From IMG/VR virus record IMGVR_UViG_3300050343_000135, positions 1 through 64,000 of that record: a stretch of 64,000 bases of DNA. One strand, 5' to 3'. The notes below the pieces were generated by a model that ran no database searches, was not told the DNA's origin, and saw only the letters and a list, made by a program, of their open reading frames with translations. Origin of the DNA: a virus. Positions within the stretch are counted from its first letter, which is position 1, and the number at the start of each line of letters is the position of its first letter. Shown here in pieces: positions 1 to 9,197 of this stretch. Made by a program: the position numbers and the translations under genes.

Positions 1-1
1 A

Positions 2-154
2 CAGAATATTACAAATTTAGACCACGATATTGGCTCTATGGTTTTATGGCCTGCTTCAGTATCTCACCCACATGAGTGTACAGGACTTAATAATCAGGGA
101 ACTAAGTATAGCTTAACTCTATGGAGTTCTAGAGAAGAAGGAGATGTATATTGA
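2..154 (+). CDS. 2OG-Fe(II) oxygenase, C-terminal fragment (cut by window edge)
   Basis: Open from the left edge to TGA at 152-154. The end of the protein carries the late half of the prolyl-4-hydroxylase-like double-stranded beta helix: WPASVSHPHECTG supplies a likely distal iron-binding His, and GTKYSLTLW is the basic residue plus terminal strand that binds 2-oxoglutarate. Such enzymes hydroxylate proteins or other substrates and are common in marine phages. It overlaps the next gene by 4 bases, so the two are probably co-translated. The start lies outside the window. Confidence 0.6.
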   Translation, partial: QNITNLDHDIGSMVLWPASVSHPHECTGLNNQGTKYSLTLWSSREEGDVY

Positions 155-725
155 TTATTGTAGATGATTTTATAACAGATATGGATTTACTTGCTAAAAT
201 TAATAATAGCGAGGAATTTTGGGAGTTAGGATATAACTGGTACGATAAGGACGCTCCAATCAGTGCACTTCGGCACGAATTGATACATGCTATATGGGAT
301 CGCTTTGACAAGCCCGAATTTGTCGGGTATGAGCATTGGACGTTGGAAACTACTCTGCAGGAGATCGCAAAGAAGTCTAAAGACTATGATGGAAACTTTC
401 TACCATTTAAAAAGACACTTTGATAAAGACGAAGACTTATGGCACGACACAGGAGAAGTAGTCTCTCCTGCTGTTGGCACAATTTTTTACCCCTGTAAAG
501 AGAATGATGAGATTGAAGGTGGTAAACTTGATTGTTTGGAATACAAAAACAGAAGAAATTATTGATGATTATGAACTAATTGCTCCTAAATATAATCGGC
601 TTGTTATATTTGATGCAGGTCAGTTGCATGGTGTTCAAATGATAAAGAAAGGCACAAGAAAGGCAATCGCTATTAATCTGTGGGCTAAAGTACCGAAAAC
701 GTTTCAGCATGAAGATAAATCATAA
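151..725 (+). CDS. 2OG-Fe(II) oxygenase-like protein, interrupted by two frameshifts
   Basis: Start is TTG at 151, chosen because AAGGAG at 138-143 sits 7 bases upstream and the ATG at 144 is out of frame and soon stops. The protein begins MIIVDDFITDMDLL and is read in three frames with switches near 415 and 540. Joined, it shows an HFD-type metal pair (HFDKDED), YPCKE...GGKL, and NRLVIFDAGQLHGV followed by GTRKAIAINLW, the order expected for the 2OG-Fe(II) fold. Probable length is about 190 residues. The breaks are most likely sequencing indels. Confidence 0.6.
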
Positions 726-1255
726 AGATATACCCCACTATACATCCAAGAATTCCACATATATCTCTATCTAGCTTCATTTAAAGTATCTCTCTTATTA
801 TACTCCCAGTTTTCTCTGGGAGTACCTCTACTGACTCAAGCCCACATACATACGGAATCGTTCTTATTTCGTATTATCTTTGCAGTCGGGTGAAAACCCT
901 ATTCCTCCCATAGTAACTTTTGTAATCACTACGTCATCAATAAGGCTCTACTATGTGTAATCCTGAGTGACTATGAGTCATATTTGCTTCAAGCAATCGA
1001 AATTCATGTTTTACATGTGGTATTAACATATTTCATACATTACATTTCAGGTTTTGTACATTATCTTTACATGCTATCTTTTCCATACAGTACTCTGTAT
1101 ACTCATTTGTAATTGTATAGTCATATAGTTGTATTTTTATATCGAACCATAAACACTCTCGCAGTGTAAATCATCGTTGATGTGTGTGAATGTATATAGT
1201 TAGATATTGGTTGTGTAAGTTTTTTCGAGTAGAAGCTATATAATTCTCGAGGACT
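726..1255. other. Gene-free convergent intergenic stretch
   Basis: About 530 bases between the rightward oxygenase gene and the leftward sulfotransferase remnant. Apart from the hairpin at 802-823 I see no open frame with a start and ribosome site. Short runs on the minus strand look protein-like but change frame often, so a further decayed gene cannot be excluded. Confidence 0.35.
802..823. terminator. Hairpin, probable terminator between convergent genes
   Basis: ACTCCCAG and CTGGGAGT form a perfect 8-bp stem around a 6-base loop. It stands where rightward and leftward transcription meet. No long T-run follows on either strand, so strength is uncertain. Confidence 0.45.
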
Positions 1256-1867
1256 CTACTCGTGAGTCGTATACATCCTATTCCATGATAATAAGGATCT
1301 CGTATTTGCTAAATTTTTTAATTCATCTATGGTTATCATAGGCGTACTCAGGTGTTAAAGAAGTTGTCATAGAATCTATCACAGTGCTCTTATATCAAGT
1401 TTGTGGTATCGAATCATTTTAGCTCATAGCATATTTTATCATAGAACAAGTCTTCGTAGTACCATATTCTATCTGTGAGCAATACTTCCTCTAAAGCTTC
1501 TCGTGATATCTCATATACTTTTGCTCTAAGTCCTGGCTAATTTCAGGTAACTCGTCATCTAGTCGGGAGTATACTTATCTACAAAGTTTTTAGTGTGACA
1601 ACCTTGATTATAGCTTTTAAATCCTGCATCTACATCTTGTCTACTAATGTAAATAACTTTGTCATATTGCGCACTTATAATCTGTCCCCATTCTCTTTCT
1701 ATGGTGTACTAAGCTCTTTACTATATGTTCTCCTTGAAGGAAGCACATGATTCCACCTGCTCCAAGGCTCAAAATAAGAATGATATTCAAAGTAATTTGC
1801 TTGCAATTGCATTGTATAAAGCTGACGACCCTGAACGAGGAGTAGCAAGTATAAGTAGTTTTTTCAT
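1256..1867 (-). pseudogene. Sulfotransferase family gene, several frameshifts
   Basis: ATG at 1867 overlaps the upstream gene's TGA (ATGA). The first residues read MKKLLILATPRSGSSALYNA, the PAPS-binding loop (TPRSGSS) of sulfotransferases, followed by further blocks in changing frames: EYHSYFEPWSR, VIYISRQDVDAGFKSYNQG (resembling the 3'-phosphate-binding Arg/Ser region) and MITIDELKNLA near the end. The last stop is TAG at 1256-1258. Marine phages often carry such genes near tail fibres, where surface modification is a plausible role. At least four frame changes are needed, so this is either a decayed gene or an error-rich stretch. Confidence 0.55.
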
Positions 1868-2328
1868 AATAAGTCTTTTAGTAATATAGGCTGTGGCCAA
1901 TTTTGTGTTTTGTATTTACCATCTTTTCTAACAGATAGTTGTTTGATTTTATATAGAAAAGGAGCAATGTATTCAACTTCTCTTTGATCTTTATAAGAGT
2001 AATTTCTAAGTTTATATCTTATTATTTCTTCATCAAAAACATAAGAGTCGTCTGTGCACTCATTGAATCTATCTATGTGTTCAAAAAGTTTTGTATTTGG
2101 ATATATACAAATATCTAAAGGTATAGGAAATTGTTTATAGCATTCTATTTTTAATTCCCAAAGATCTAAAGCTAATTCAGGAGTCACTTCTCCTACAAAT
2201 TGTATATCTACATCAGGACTTTCATTCAAAATAAAGTTGCTCCACATATAAATTGTATGATTAGGGTAACGTTCTATTAAATTTTTTGACTTTAATAATT
2301 GTAAATAGTCAACTAAGACCTTTCTCAT
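1864..2328 (-). CDS. Conserved hypothetical protein, possible nucleotidyltransferase fold
   Basis: 154 residues, intact. PDVDIQFVGEV and LDICIYPN resemble the acidic strands of nucleotidyltransferase-fold proteins, but no GS signature precedes them, so function is not assigned. It lies immediately downstream of the fibre gene at 2331 and its stop overlaps the start of the sulfotransferase remnant, implying one leftward operon. It could instead be a small fibre-associated or sugar-modifying protein. Confidence 0.55.
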   Translation of the reverse strand: MRKVLVDYLQLLKSKNLIERYPNHTIYMWSNFILNESPDVDIQFVGEVTPELALDLWELKIECYKQFPIPLDICIYPNTKLFEHIDRFNECTDDSYVFDEEIIRYKLRNYSYKDQREVEYIAPFLYKIKQLSVRKDGKYKTQNWPQPILLKDLL

Positions 2329-2330
2329 TA

Positions 2331-3212
2331 TTAACTTCCGTCATCATCAAAACTTGAAGCTGATAATCTTGGATTACTACTACTTATATAGTTTTTTCTA
2401 ATATAATGATGGTCTGCGGTAGTTGCGTCGTCTGTATGTCTAAGTTCTATTCTTATATATCCACCTGAATTTAATCTCATTACAGTCTGACTTACTCCAC
2501 TAGTACTAGTTTCATTTGCTTTACAATAGACTTTTAAATTCAATAAGATATTTGGTATAGGATTCCAGTCTCTCCATGCAGTGGTAAAACTAGCATTGGT
2601 TTGGTCTCCACCTGTTCCAACATAACTTTGTTGAGACACAAAATTACTCACATTATAATACCCAAAATAAATAGCTTCATTTGAGTGCTCTGCAGTAAAA
2701 GTTACATTTAATCCACTAACAGCCCATCTCCATTGTAATCCATGGTCTGCATTTCTTACGGAGCTTGTTGAAGTGTCATAATAAGGATTGATAGTCATAG
2801 TCAAAGTATCATCAATAGCTCCATTAGTACCTAGAGATGGCCCGTCTGTATTATCCTTATAGAAAACATTAATTGTATTATTTGTCAAGGGTTGTAAAGC
2901 AATTTTAGTACCTGCATAGGCTTGACCACCACTTTCGTCATCCTGACTGTTTGTAAAATCATCTGTACCTGCCGTGTCATATCCAGGTGCCGAGGAATCA
3001 TCTGCCCCTCCAAATTCAAACTTAGTTGCACCATAGAAGTCTGAAAATGATATTGCAGTATTTGATGCTTTAGGGATATCTCTACCTGTTGCTTCTACTA
3101 AGTATCTAATTGAGTGGTCATTCATTTGACTTGTTTGACCTCCTGCAAAACTACTATTTCCTTCTACATATATGTCGTTAAGTGATATTGCTCCTGATGT
3201 TTGTAATGCCAT
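2331..3212 (-). CDS. Virion structural protein, fibre or adhesin type
   Basis: 293 residues starting [18 protein letters not shown], a leader repeatedly seen in marine phage structural proteins, then SIRYL and AISFSDFYGATKFEFGG. The remainder is rich in Ser, Thr, Asn and Gly with alternating hydrophobics, as in beta-sandwich adhesins. No catalytic motif is visible. It overlaps the S74 fibre gene by one base and belongs to the fibre operon. A host-recognition role is inferred from composition and position. Confidence 0.6.
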   Translation of the reverse strand: MALQTSGAISLNDIYVEGNSSFAGGQTSQMNDHSIRYLVEATGRDIPKASNTAISFSDFYGATKFEFGGADDSSAPGYDTAGTDDFTNSQDDESGGQAYAGTKIALQPLTNNTINVFYKDNTDGPSLGTNGAIDDTLTMTINPYYDTSTSSVRNADHGLQWRWAVSGLNVTFTAEHSNEAIYFGYYNVSNFVSQQSYVGTGGDQTNASFTTAWRDWNPIPNILLNLKVYCKANETSTSGVSQTVMRLNSGGYIRIELRHTDDATTADHHYIRKNYISSSNPRLSASSFDDDGS

Positions 3213-5869
3213 TATTTATTCTCCACTAGCTTTTTAAGCTCTTCTATCTGTTCTTGTTGCTCTTTTATTGCTTCTACTAGTAGTCCTACCATACTTCCAT
3301 AAGAAACAGTTTTGATATCTTCATCTTTATTATACCCAATAACTTCAGGCAAGACTTTTTCGACTTCTTGAGCTATTACACCGGTATGTCTTTCATTATC
3401 TTCTATATCATTACGAGTAAAAGTTACTCCTCTTATTTGTTTTACTTTTTCAATAGCATTCTCAATAACTTTTACATCATCTTTTAGCTTTTTATCAGAG
3501 TAAGCTGTTATATTTGCTGTTGCAAGTATATTACCTGTTACATGCAGTGCTTCAGTTGGCTGAGAGCTTGATCCAATTCTAACTTTGCCGCCATTAGGTT
3601 GTAATAATAAATTATAATAAGTTGCAGTATTTGTTCTTTGTTGCTGTATATAACCATTACCATTAGTAATTGACCCAACAAACATTCCATAAGTAGTAAG
3701 GTCAGCACTAAAGATTGCTGCTCCACCTGCTCCTGCTCCTGCTGCTGGTACTGATGCAGATGCAGGGCCTAAGGCTTGTAATTTAGCTAATGGGTCAACA
3801 CTACTAAAGTTTCCGATTCCTACGTTATTATGATCAACAACAAAGCCATCTTGAGGTTTTGAAATACTTGTAGGTTCTCCATCATACCCAGTAGCAATAT
3901 GTATTCTACCATTTGAATTTTTAGCCCAAATGCGAAGTTCAGCATCTGCATCATCGTGTTGTCGTATACCAGTGTGCCAAGAGTCGTTTGACCCAAATAC
4001 TATTGAACCTTCATAGTTACCATTCTGCACGTTAATTTTAGGTGTTGTTATGTTTTTGTTGCCATCTATTACTGTTGTTGAGCCTATTTTATAGGCACCT
4101 GCTCTAAAATTACCATCAGCAGCAGGAATTCCAGTACTAGAATAACTACCATAGGCTAACTCACTACTTGCATTCATCCATAAAGAATTTGAAACCCTAC
4201 TACCCCAGTGAAAATTTAAATTAGGTCCATCTCTATCTTCGCCATCTCCTGCTCCTGCTAACCCTCTTTCACGAATAGATATAGGTGAGTTTACCCAGTC
4301 ATCTTGTGATGACATGCTACTATAGAAACTTGCCATACTAGTGCTTGTACCTGAGAAAGTTCCTGTTGCACCTGTTGCACCTTTTGAACCTGCTGCTCCT
4401 TTCTGACCTTTTGGACCTGCAACTGTACTTGCAGCACCTGTAGCACCTTTTGGACCTGCAACTGTACTTGCAGCACCTGTAGCACCTTTAGCACCTGTAG
4501 CTCCTTTAGCTCCTCCGCCACCTGTAGCTCCTTTAGCTCCTCCGGCTCCTGTATCTCCTTTAGCTCCTCCGGCTCCTACTTCACCTTTCTGACCTTTTGT
4601 AGAAGAACCGGTAGCTCCTTTAGCTCCTCCCGCTCCTACTTCACCTTTTTGTCCTTTAGGACCTGAAGAAGTATCAGCTGTTGTTAAAACTCTTAGCTGT
4701 GTTGTTTGACCTACATACATATCTCCAGTAGTTGCTATTCCCCCACTAATAATATTGTTTAAATCTATTTTTGCTGCTTCATTTGTTAAATTAGCAAAAT
4801 TTCCTACTGTACCCGGATTAGTAGCGCCTGCTATAAAATCTTTTAACACCCAACCTGCGGTATGAATATTATCGCCTAATAAAAATACTTTAAGAGTGTT
4901 ACTAGCATCATCAATATAAACCTGAAGAAGTGCTCCGTCATACGTGCCTCCTTCCATTATACGAATATATCTATAAGGTGTACCTGAGTATCTACCAGTA
5001 TGTAAAACGGTAAGTTCTGAGCTGTTGCCATAGTGATGCGAAGCATAAAAAATAGCACCTTGATGATCGCCGCTATTTTCGTCCATAATACCAAATCGAG
5101 CCATTGCTCTGTTTCCAGCATTCGCAGCAATAGTATACCATCCAACTCCCGCATTAGTTATTGCATGCTGTGTATGTGTATTATTTATAAAAGCTGAGCT
5201 ATCTATGCCATCTAATAATCCTGCATTACCGGCTTCATTACCTTTAGCACCTGTAGCTCCTTTAGCTCCTCCGGCTCCTGTAGCTCCTTTAGCACCAGCA
5301 CCACCTGTGGCTCCTTTAGCACCTGCGGCTCCTCCTGCTCCTTTCTGACCTTTTGGACCTGCAACTGTACTTGCAGCACCTGTAGCACCTTTTGGACCTG
5401 CAACTGTACTTGCAGCACCTGTAGCACCTTTAGCACCTGTAGCACCTTTAGCTCCTGTAGCTCCTTTTGGACCTGCGACTGTACTTGCAGCACCTGTAGG
5501 ACCTTTAGCACCTGTAGCTCCTTTTGGACCTGCGACTGTACTATTCGCACCTGTAGGACCTTTAGCTCCTGTTGGACCTGCTACTGTACTATCTGCTCCT
5601 GTAGCACCTTTAGCACCTGGAGCACCTTTCTGACCTTTTGGGCCTATACCACCTGAACCACCTACTCCACCTGTTGGACCTAGCTCACCTTTCTGACCTT
5701 TAGTTGCGGCACCAGTAGCTCCTTTAGCACCTGTAGCACCTTTAGCTCCTCCGCCCCCTGTATTTCCTATCTCACCTTTTTGACCTTTTGAACCTGTTCC
5801 ACCTGTACTACCTACTTCACCTTTAAGACCAGTACTTGGACCAACCCAAGTACCTGATGCATTGATAAC
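3212..5869 (-). CDS. Collagen-like tail fibre with C-terminal S74 auto-chaperone (C-terminal part of gene at 3212-6535)
   Basis: From 5869 the frame is open to 3212 with no usable start until an internal Met at 5104, so it is the C-terminal portion of the gene starting at 6535, which is in the same frame. Order: about 200 residues of Gly-X-Y repeats (GPKGATGA types), a [12 protein letters not shown] fibre motif, more Gly-X-Y around 4330-4660, beta-rich fibre modules, then a peptidase S74 domain beginning near [13 protein letters not shown] with [14 protein letters not shown] and a coiled-coil end ([17 protein letters not shown]). S74 domains trimerise fibres and cut themselves off at the Ser of the SDxxLK motif. 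Confidence 0.75.
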   Translation of the reverse strand, partial: VINASGTWVGPSTGLKGEVGSTGGTGSKGQKGEIGNTGGGGAKGATGAKGATGAATKGQKGELGPTGGVGGSGGIGPKGQKGAPGAKGATGADSTVAGPTGAKGPTGANSTVAGPKGATGAKGPTGAASTVAGPKGATGAKGATGAKGATGAASTVAGPKGATGAASTVAGPKGQKGAGGAAGAKGATGGAGAKGATGAGGAKGATGAKGNEAGNAGLLDGIDSSAFINNTHTQHAITNAGVGWYTIAANAGNRAMARFGIMDENSGDHQGAIFYASHHYGNSSELTVLHTGRYSGTPYRYIRIMEGGTYDGALLQVYIDDASNTLKVFLLGDNIHTAGWVLKDFIAGATNPGTVGNFANLTNEAAKIDLNNIISGGIATTGDMYVGQTTQLRVLTTADTSSGPKGQKGEVGAGGAKGATGSSTKGQKGEVGAGGAKGDTGAGGAKGATGGGGAKGATGAKGATGAASTVAGPKGATGAASTVAGPKGQKGAAGSKGATGATGTFSGTSTSMASFYSSMSSQDDWVNSPISIRERGLAGAGDGEDRDGPNLNFHWGSRVSNSLWMNASSELAYGSYSSTGIPAADGNFRAGAYKIGSTTVIDGNKNITTPKINVQNGNYEGSIVFGSNDSWHTGIRQHDDADAELRIWAKNSNGRIHIATGYDGEPTSISKPQDGFVVDHNNVGIGNFSSVDPLAKLQALGPASASVPAAGAGAGGAAIFSADLTTYGMFVGSITNGNGYIQQQRTNTATYYNLLLQPNGGKVRIGSSSQPTEALHVTGNILATANITAYSDKKLKDDVKVIENAIEKVKQIRGVTFTRNDIEDNERHTGVIAQEVEKVLPEVIGYNKDEDIKTVSYGSMVGLLVEAIKEQQEQIEELKKLVENK

Positions 5870-5911
5870 TTACAGTTGTACCATATATATACTATTATTA
5901 TCTATTTGAAC

Positions 5912-6535
5912 CTACTGTACCAAGCCAGTGCTAACTCTATTTGACCAAGTTGTATCGTTATTTGGGAAGGCATACATAATTACACCACCCTCTGCTCCTA
6001 GAAATACGGTTTCAGTTGCATTACTGATATTTGTATTCAGAACGCCACTTGTATCGCCAGCTGCAATAATGATGGCGTCATCATGACCAAGCGTAAGCGC
6101 TCCATTTGCAGTCATTCTTTGTAAAATTGCTTGGTTATCTACTTTCAGAATAGTTCCTGTGTCGGGAGTATAGTCTATCGATCCAGTTAATGTAAGTGTT
6201 CCTGAAAGTGACATATCAGCTAAGTTAGTAATATTATTACTATTCATATTCAAGTCTGTACCCATTCGAATATTACTATCTGATTGTCCAAGAGTTACAG
6301 TTACCCCTGTTAGCCCCCTTATTTCCCCTGCTTGTTCAAATACTATATCAACATTTGCTGTTCCGTCTCCTACAAAAATATCAGATGTAGTATCTCCTAT
6401 AGAAATATCTCCGCCCGCATTTGTTATTATTAGATTACCATTTGCATCGGTTTCAATTGTAGCGTCTATATTTGCTGATGAATCTTTAAAGTCAAGCTTC
6501 CTTGATCCAGGTGTTATTAATAAATCATTGCTCAT
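5912..6535 (-). CDS. N-terminal part of the S74 tail fibre (two in-frame stops separate it from the rest)
   Basis: Starts MSNDLLITPGSRKLDFKDS and continues as beta-rich modules (GDGTANVDIVFEQ, LGAEGGVIMYAF) to TAG at 5912-5914. A second in-frame stop, TAA, lies at 5870-5872; after it the same frame runs into collagen repeats. The span 3212-6535 is exactly 1,108 codons, so the simplest explanation is one fibre of about 1,100 residues with compensating errors in the 42 bases between the stops. The 4-base overlap with the gene at 6532 shows co-translation. Confidence 0.65.
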   Translation of the reverse strand: MSNDLLITPGSRKLDFKDSSANIDATIETDANGNLIITNAGGDISIGDTTSDIFVGDGTANVDIVFEQAGEIRGLTGVTVTLGQSDSNIRMGTDLNMNSNNITNLADMSLSGTLTLTGSIDYTPDTGTILKVDNQAILQRMTANGALTLGHDDAIIIAAGDTSGVLNTNISNATETVFLGAEGGVIMYAFPNNDTTWSNRVSTGLVQ

Positions 6536-9027
6536 TTGAGTCTTCCTCCTAGTCTTGTTTTTCTTGCTGTAAAGCTATCTGCTTTTTTGACTGTTTCATT
6601 TGTTTGCATTATGTTTTTGGTTTGCATCGCAGTACTATGATATCTTTCATCTAATCTTGCTATTTGTTCTTTAATCCAAAATCCTTCCGCTGCATTTCTA
6701 TTAGTACTATAAACTCCCGCCATTACAGTAGAAGGCCATTCATAAGGGCCATATGTTAATTGTTGTTCTTCATAGTCAGTCTCTGCTGCTGAAGTATAAT
6801 TAGCTTGTAATCTTACACCTGTAAATCTGTGGTCTCCACTACTTTCTCCACTTGCCAATGCATTAGTTCTATTTGATACCGTAATATCTGCAATCCCTAA
6901 ACGTGGATATGTGCCACTAAAATCTGGATCAAGTTTTACTTTTGCCGAGTATCTTAGTGTAGTATTTGCAGGAACATAAATTGTATCTAAATATCCAGGG
7001 CTTTCATCACTATCATATCTTCTAAAAAATCTCCACGCTCCTTCATCATTATCATAAAAAGCTTCCCAACGATAACCATATTTTCTTACATGATCTACTT
7101 CAAAATTGTGCTCATTTACCGTTAAAACTCGACCCACTCCTTGGAACATATTGCCTCCTCTATACTGTCCATCTTGTGCAGTGCCTTTTGTTGTTGCATC
7201 ATTATATGGCTGTGGAAATCCACTTGGACTTCTAACTTCGCAATAAGATAATCCAGCATCACTAAATTCGGAGTTCAGTCCATATCTATGCCCAGTAAAT
7301 TTACACTTGTATATAGCCATAGGATTCCATGACATATGTACTAAGTTTAATCCATAATTATTGGCATCAGTTGTATTTGAATGAAAGCCTCTACCTCCAC
7401 CAGAATATGGTGCGTATAGTCTATACCCATAATTATTTCTTGATGTATGATTGTAAGCTACTTCCCAAAGATTATCCATACCCTCTAATCTCATTGCAAA
7501 ACTATCTTGACCATGGACTATATTATGATAAACTTTATACCCCGGCTCATAGTAAGTTGAAATCCCGTCGTCTCCATGTAAAACTGTACAGCATCTTGCT
7601 GCCGCGGATCTGCAATCATATAACCATAAAGGACCCCAGTCTCTTTCATGTGCATTATCTGGATAAATATGAATCGCAAGTCCTTCTACCCAAGTACCTG
7701 TTTTTCTATCTGGTATTGTTTCTGTAAGTGTAACGTCAATATTACCGCTATCATGAGAATTTAGTCCTCTCAAAACTACTCCAGTTCGAGTATTTGTGTT
7801 TCCATTTCCCCAATTCTTAAAGTATGCATCTTTAACAATACATGCTCTATTCCAGCTACTTGTATGCTCTACGTATAAGAATCCAAAATCTGTACCGGGT
7901 GTAAGACACTCAAACTTAACATCTCGTGTTAAACGAACTACTCTTACATTAGTTTTTACTGTGTAATCAACCGCTGCGTTTACTGTTATATTATTTCCAC
8001 TTATAGCACTAATAGTATGTAAAGTATGTTTATGGCTTGCGCTCCAATATCCTTGATAGTCTGTAGTTCCATCAGCTTCTGAAACTCTTTCAATATAGAT
8101 GTCGTCTCCTACTACAAACATACTAGAATCGAGAACAGAAATAGTAGTGCCAGTGCTTGATGTTTCTGCTGTAGTTAAAGTACAAACTTTTCTTACTTTA
8201 GAAGCAGTTACATGAGCTTTTTCTAGTCCGCCGAGATAAATAGTTTCTCCTACTTGATTTGCTTTATTCGTTATGTCTGCACTAAAAGTTATTTTGTTTT
8301 TATTATAATTAATGTTACTAATTGTTCTAAAGTTTCTATCTGACCCTGTGTTAAAAATTACTCGCTGATTGACGCGAAAGACTTTAGCATTATCGACAAA
8401 CACGGCATCATTTCCACTTGTCTTCGTAATTGTTGCTTCTGGACTTACATAGTGTCTAACATAAAGATTGCTACCTGAAATATCATGAATCCAGAATCCT
8501 TCATCATGGAATCCTTCAATTGGTGAAGCCCAGTCTGTACCACTATAAGTAGTTGTAATATCATATACTGCTATCTGTTCGCCTATAGCAAAGTCACTTG
8601 CACTTGATACAGGTAAATATTCGCCATTTACTACAGTAGCACTTGTTGTTGTTGTAGTAGGCATACCATCACTTCCTTCAATAATTAAATCTGCTCCTGC
8701 TTCATTATCTACTACTATGCCATGGTTATCTCCCTCTGCTCCTTTTACTTGTACTGTTAATCCCGCTCTTGCATGAAAAGTTCCACCACTTCCACGTACT
8801 CTTAACTCTCCATTTAGTCGAAAAGTCATTGTTGCATTAAGTTGACTTTGTAATATTCCACGAACAGTAATATTTCCCCAACCATTTGTCGGAGTTGCTA
8901 TTCCACTATCAATTGTTACAGTATGTCCTGCTGTAATTGTAAAAGTATCGCCGTCTGCAGGAGTTGAGCCTCCCCAAGTTGCTGAACTTGACCAGTTACC
9001 TGATTGTGATGAAGTTAGTGCTGCCAT
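6532..9027 (-). CDS. Large tail spike-like protein, G8-like start and beta-helix body
   Basis: 831 residues without a break. The N-terminus (GNWSSSATWGGSTPADGD, then HTVTID) resembles the G8-type domain found in marine phage spikes. The middle has repeating short strands with aromatic and Asn positions (KVYHNIVHGQDSFAM, EVAYNHTSRNNYGYRL) that fit a right-handed parallel beta helix of the pectate-lyase type. No lyase active site can be fixed by eye. Polysaccharide binding or depolymerisation at the cell surface is likely but inferred. Confidence 0.6.
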   Translation of the reverse strand: MAALTSSQSGNWSSSATWGGSTPADGDTFTITAGHTVTIDSGIATPTNGWGNITVRGILQSQLNATMTFRLNGELRVRGSGGTFHARAGLTVQVKGAEGDNHGIVVDNEAGADLIIEGSDGMPTTTTTSATVVNGEYLPVSSASDFAIGEQIAVYDITTTYSGTDWASPIEGFHDEGFWIHDISGSNLYVRHYVSPEATITKTSGNDAVFVDNAKVFRVNQRVIFNTGSDRNFRTISNINYNKNKITFSADITNKANQVGETIYLGGLEKAHVTASKVRKVCTLTTAETSSTGTTISVLDSSMFVVGDDIYIERVSEADGTTDYQGYWSASHKHTLHTISAISGNNITVNAAVDYTVKTNVRVVRLTRDVKFECLTPGTDFGFLYVEHTSSWNRACIVKDAYFKNWGNGNTNTRTGVVLRGLNSHDSGNIDVTLTETIPDRKTGTWVEGLAIHIYPDNAHERDWGPLWLYDCRSAAARCCTVLHGDDGISTYYEPGYKVYHNIVHGQDSFAMRLEGMDNLWEVAYNHTSRNNYGYRLYAPYSGGGRGFHSNTTDANNYGLNLVHMSWNPMAIYKCKFTGHRYGLNSEFSDAGLSYCEVRSPSGFPQPYNDATTKGTAQDGQYRGGNMFQGVGRVLTVNEHNFEVDHVRKYGYRWEAFYDNDEGAWRFFRRYDSDESPGYLDTIYVPANTTLRYSAKVKLDPDFSGTYPRLGIADITVSNRTNALASGESSGDHRFTGVRLQANYTSAAETDYEEQQLTYGPYEWPSTVMAGVYSTNRNAAEGFWIKEQIARLDERYHSTAMQTKNIMQTNETVKKADSFTARKTRLGGRLK

Positions 9028-9197
9028 TAGTCTTCTGCTCCCGCCGGTGTTTGTATATCTATTATAGATTCTAATTCTTCCATGTCTATTGTAATTATTT
9101 TATTAACTCCGTCATTTTCAATAGAGATATTTGTATCTTGGTCTTCTTGCATAACAGTAATTGTATTATCTGGCTCTAGTTTAAATTTAACTCTCAT
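9027..9197 (-). CDS. Small hypothetical protein between fibre genes
   Basis: 56 residues from ATG at 9197 ([19 protein letters not shown]...), acidic, ending PAGAED. The start follows GGTGG upstream and overlaps the end of the large collagen fibre by 11 bases; the stop overlaps the next ATG (TAATG). Tight packing on both sides supports translation. A fibre assembly or attachment role would be a guess. Confidence 0.6.
   Translation of the reverse strand: MRVKFKLEPDNTITVMQEDQDTNISIENDGVNKIITIDMEELESIIDIQTPAGAED

Noticed and set aside
4291-5550. Val/Gln/Leu-repeat ORFs on the minus strand
   Set aside because: Frame-shifted readings of collagen repeats (GPKGATG in the right frame).
7329-7727. 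132-residue plus-strand ORF
   Set aside because: Lies wholly within the intact spike gene on the other strand; Tyr/Leu/His-rich shadow composition.
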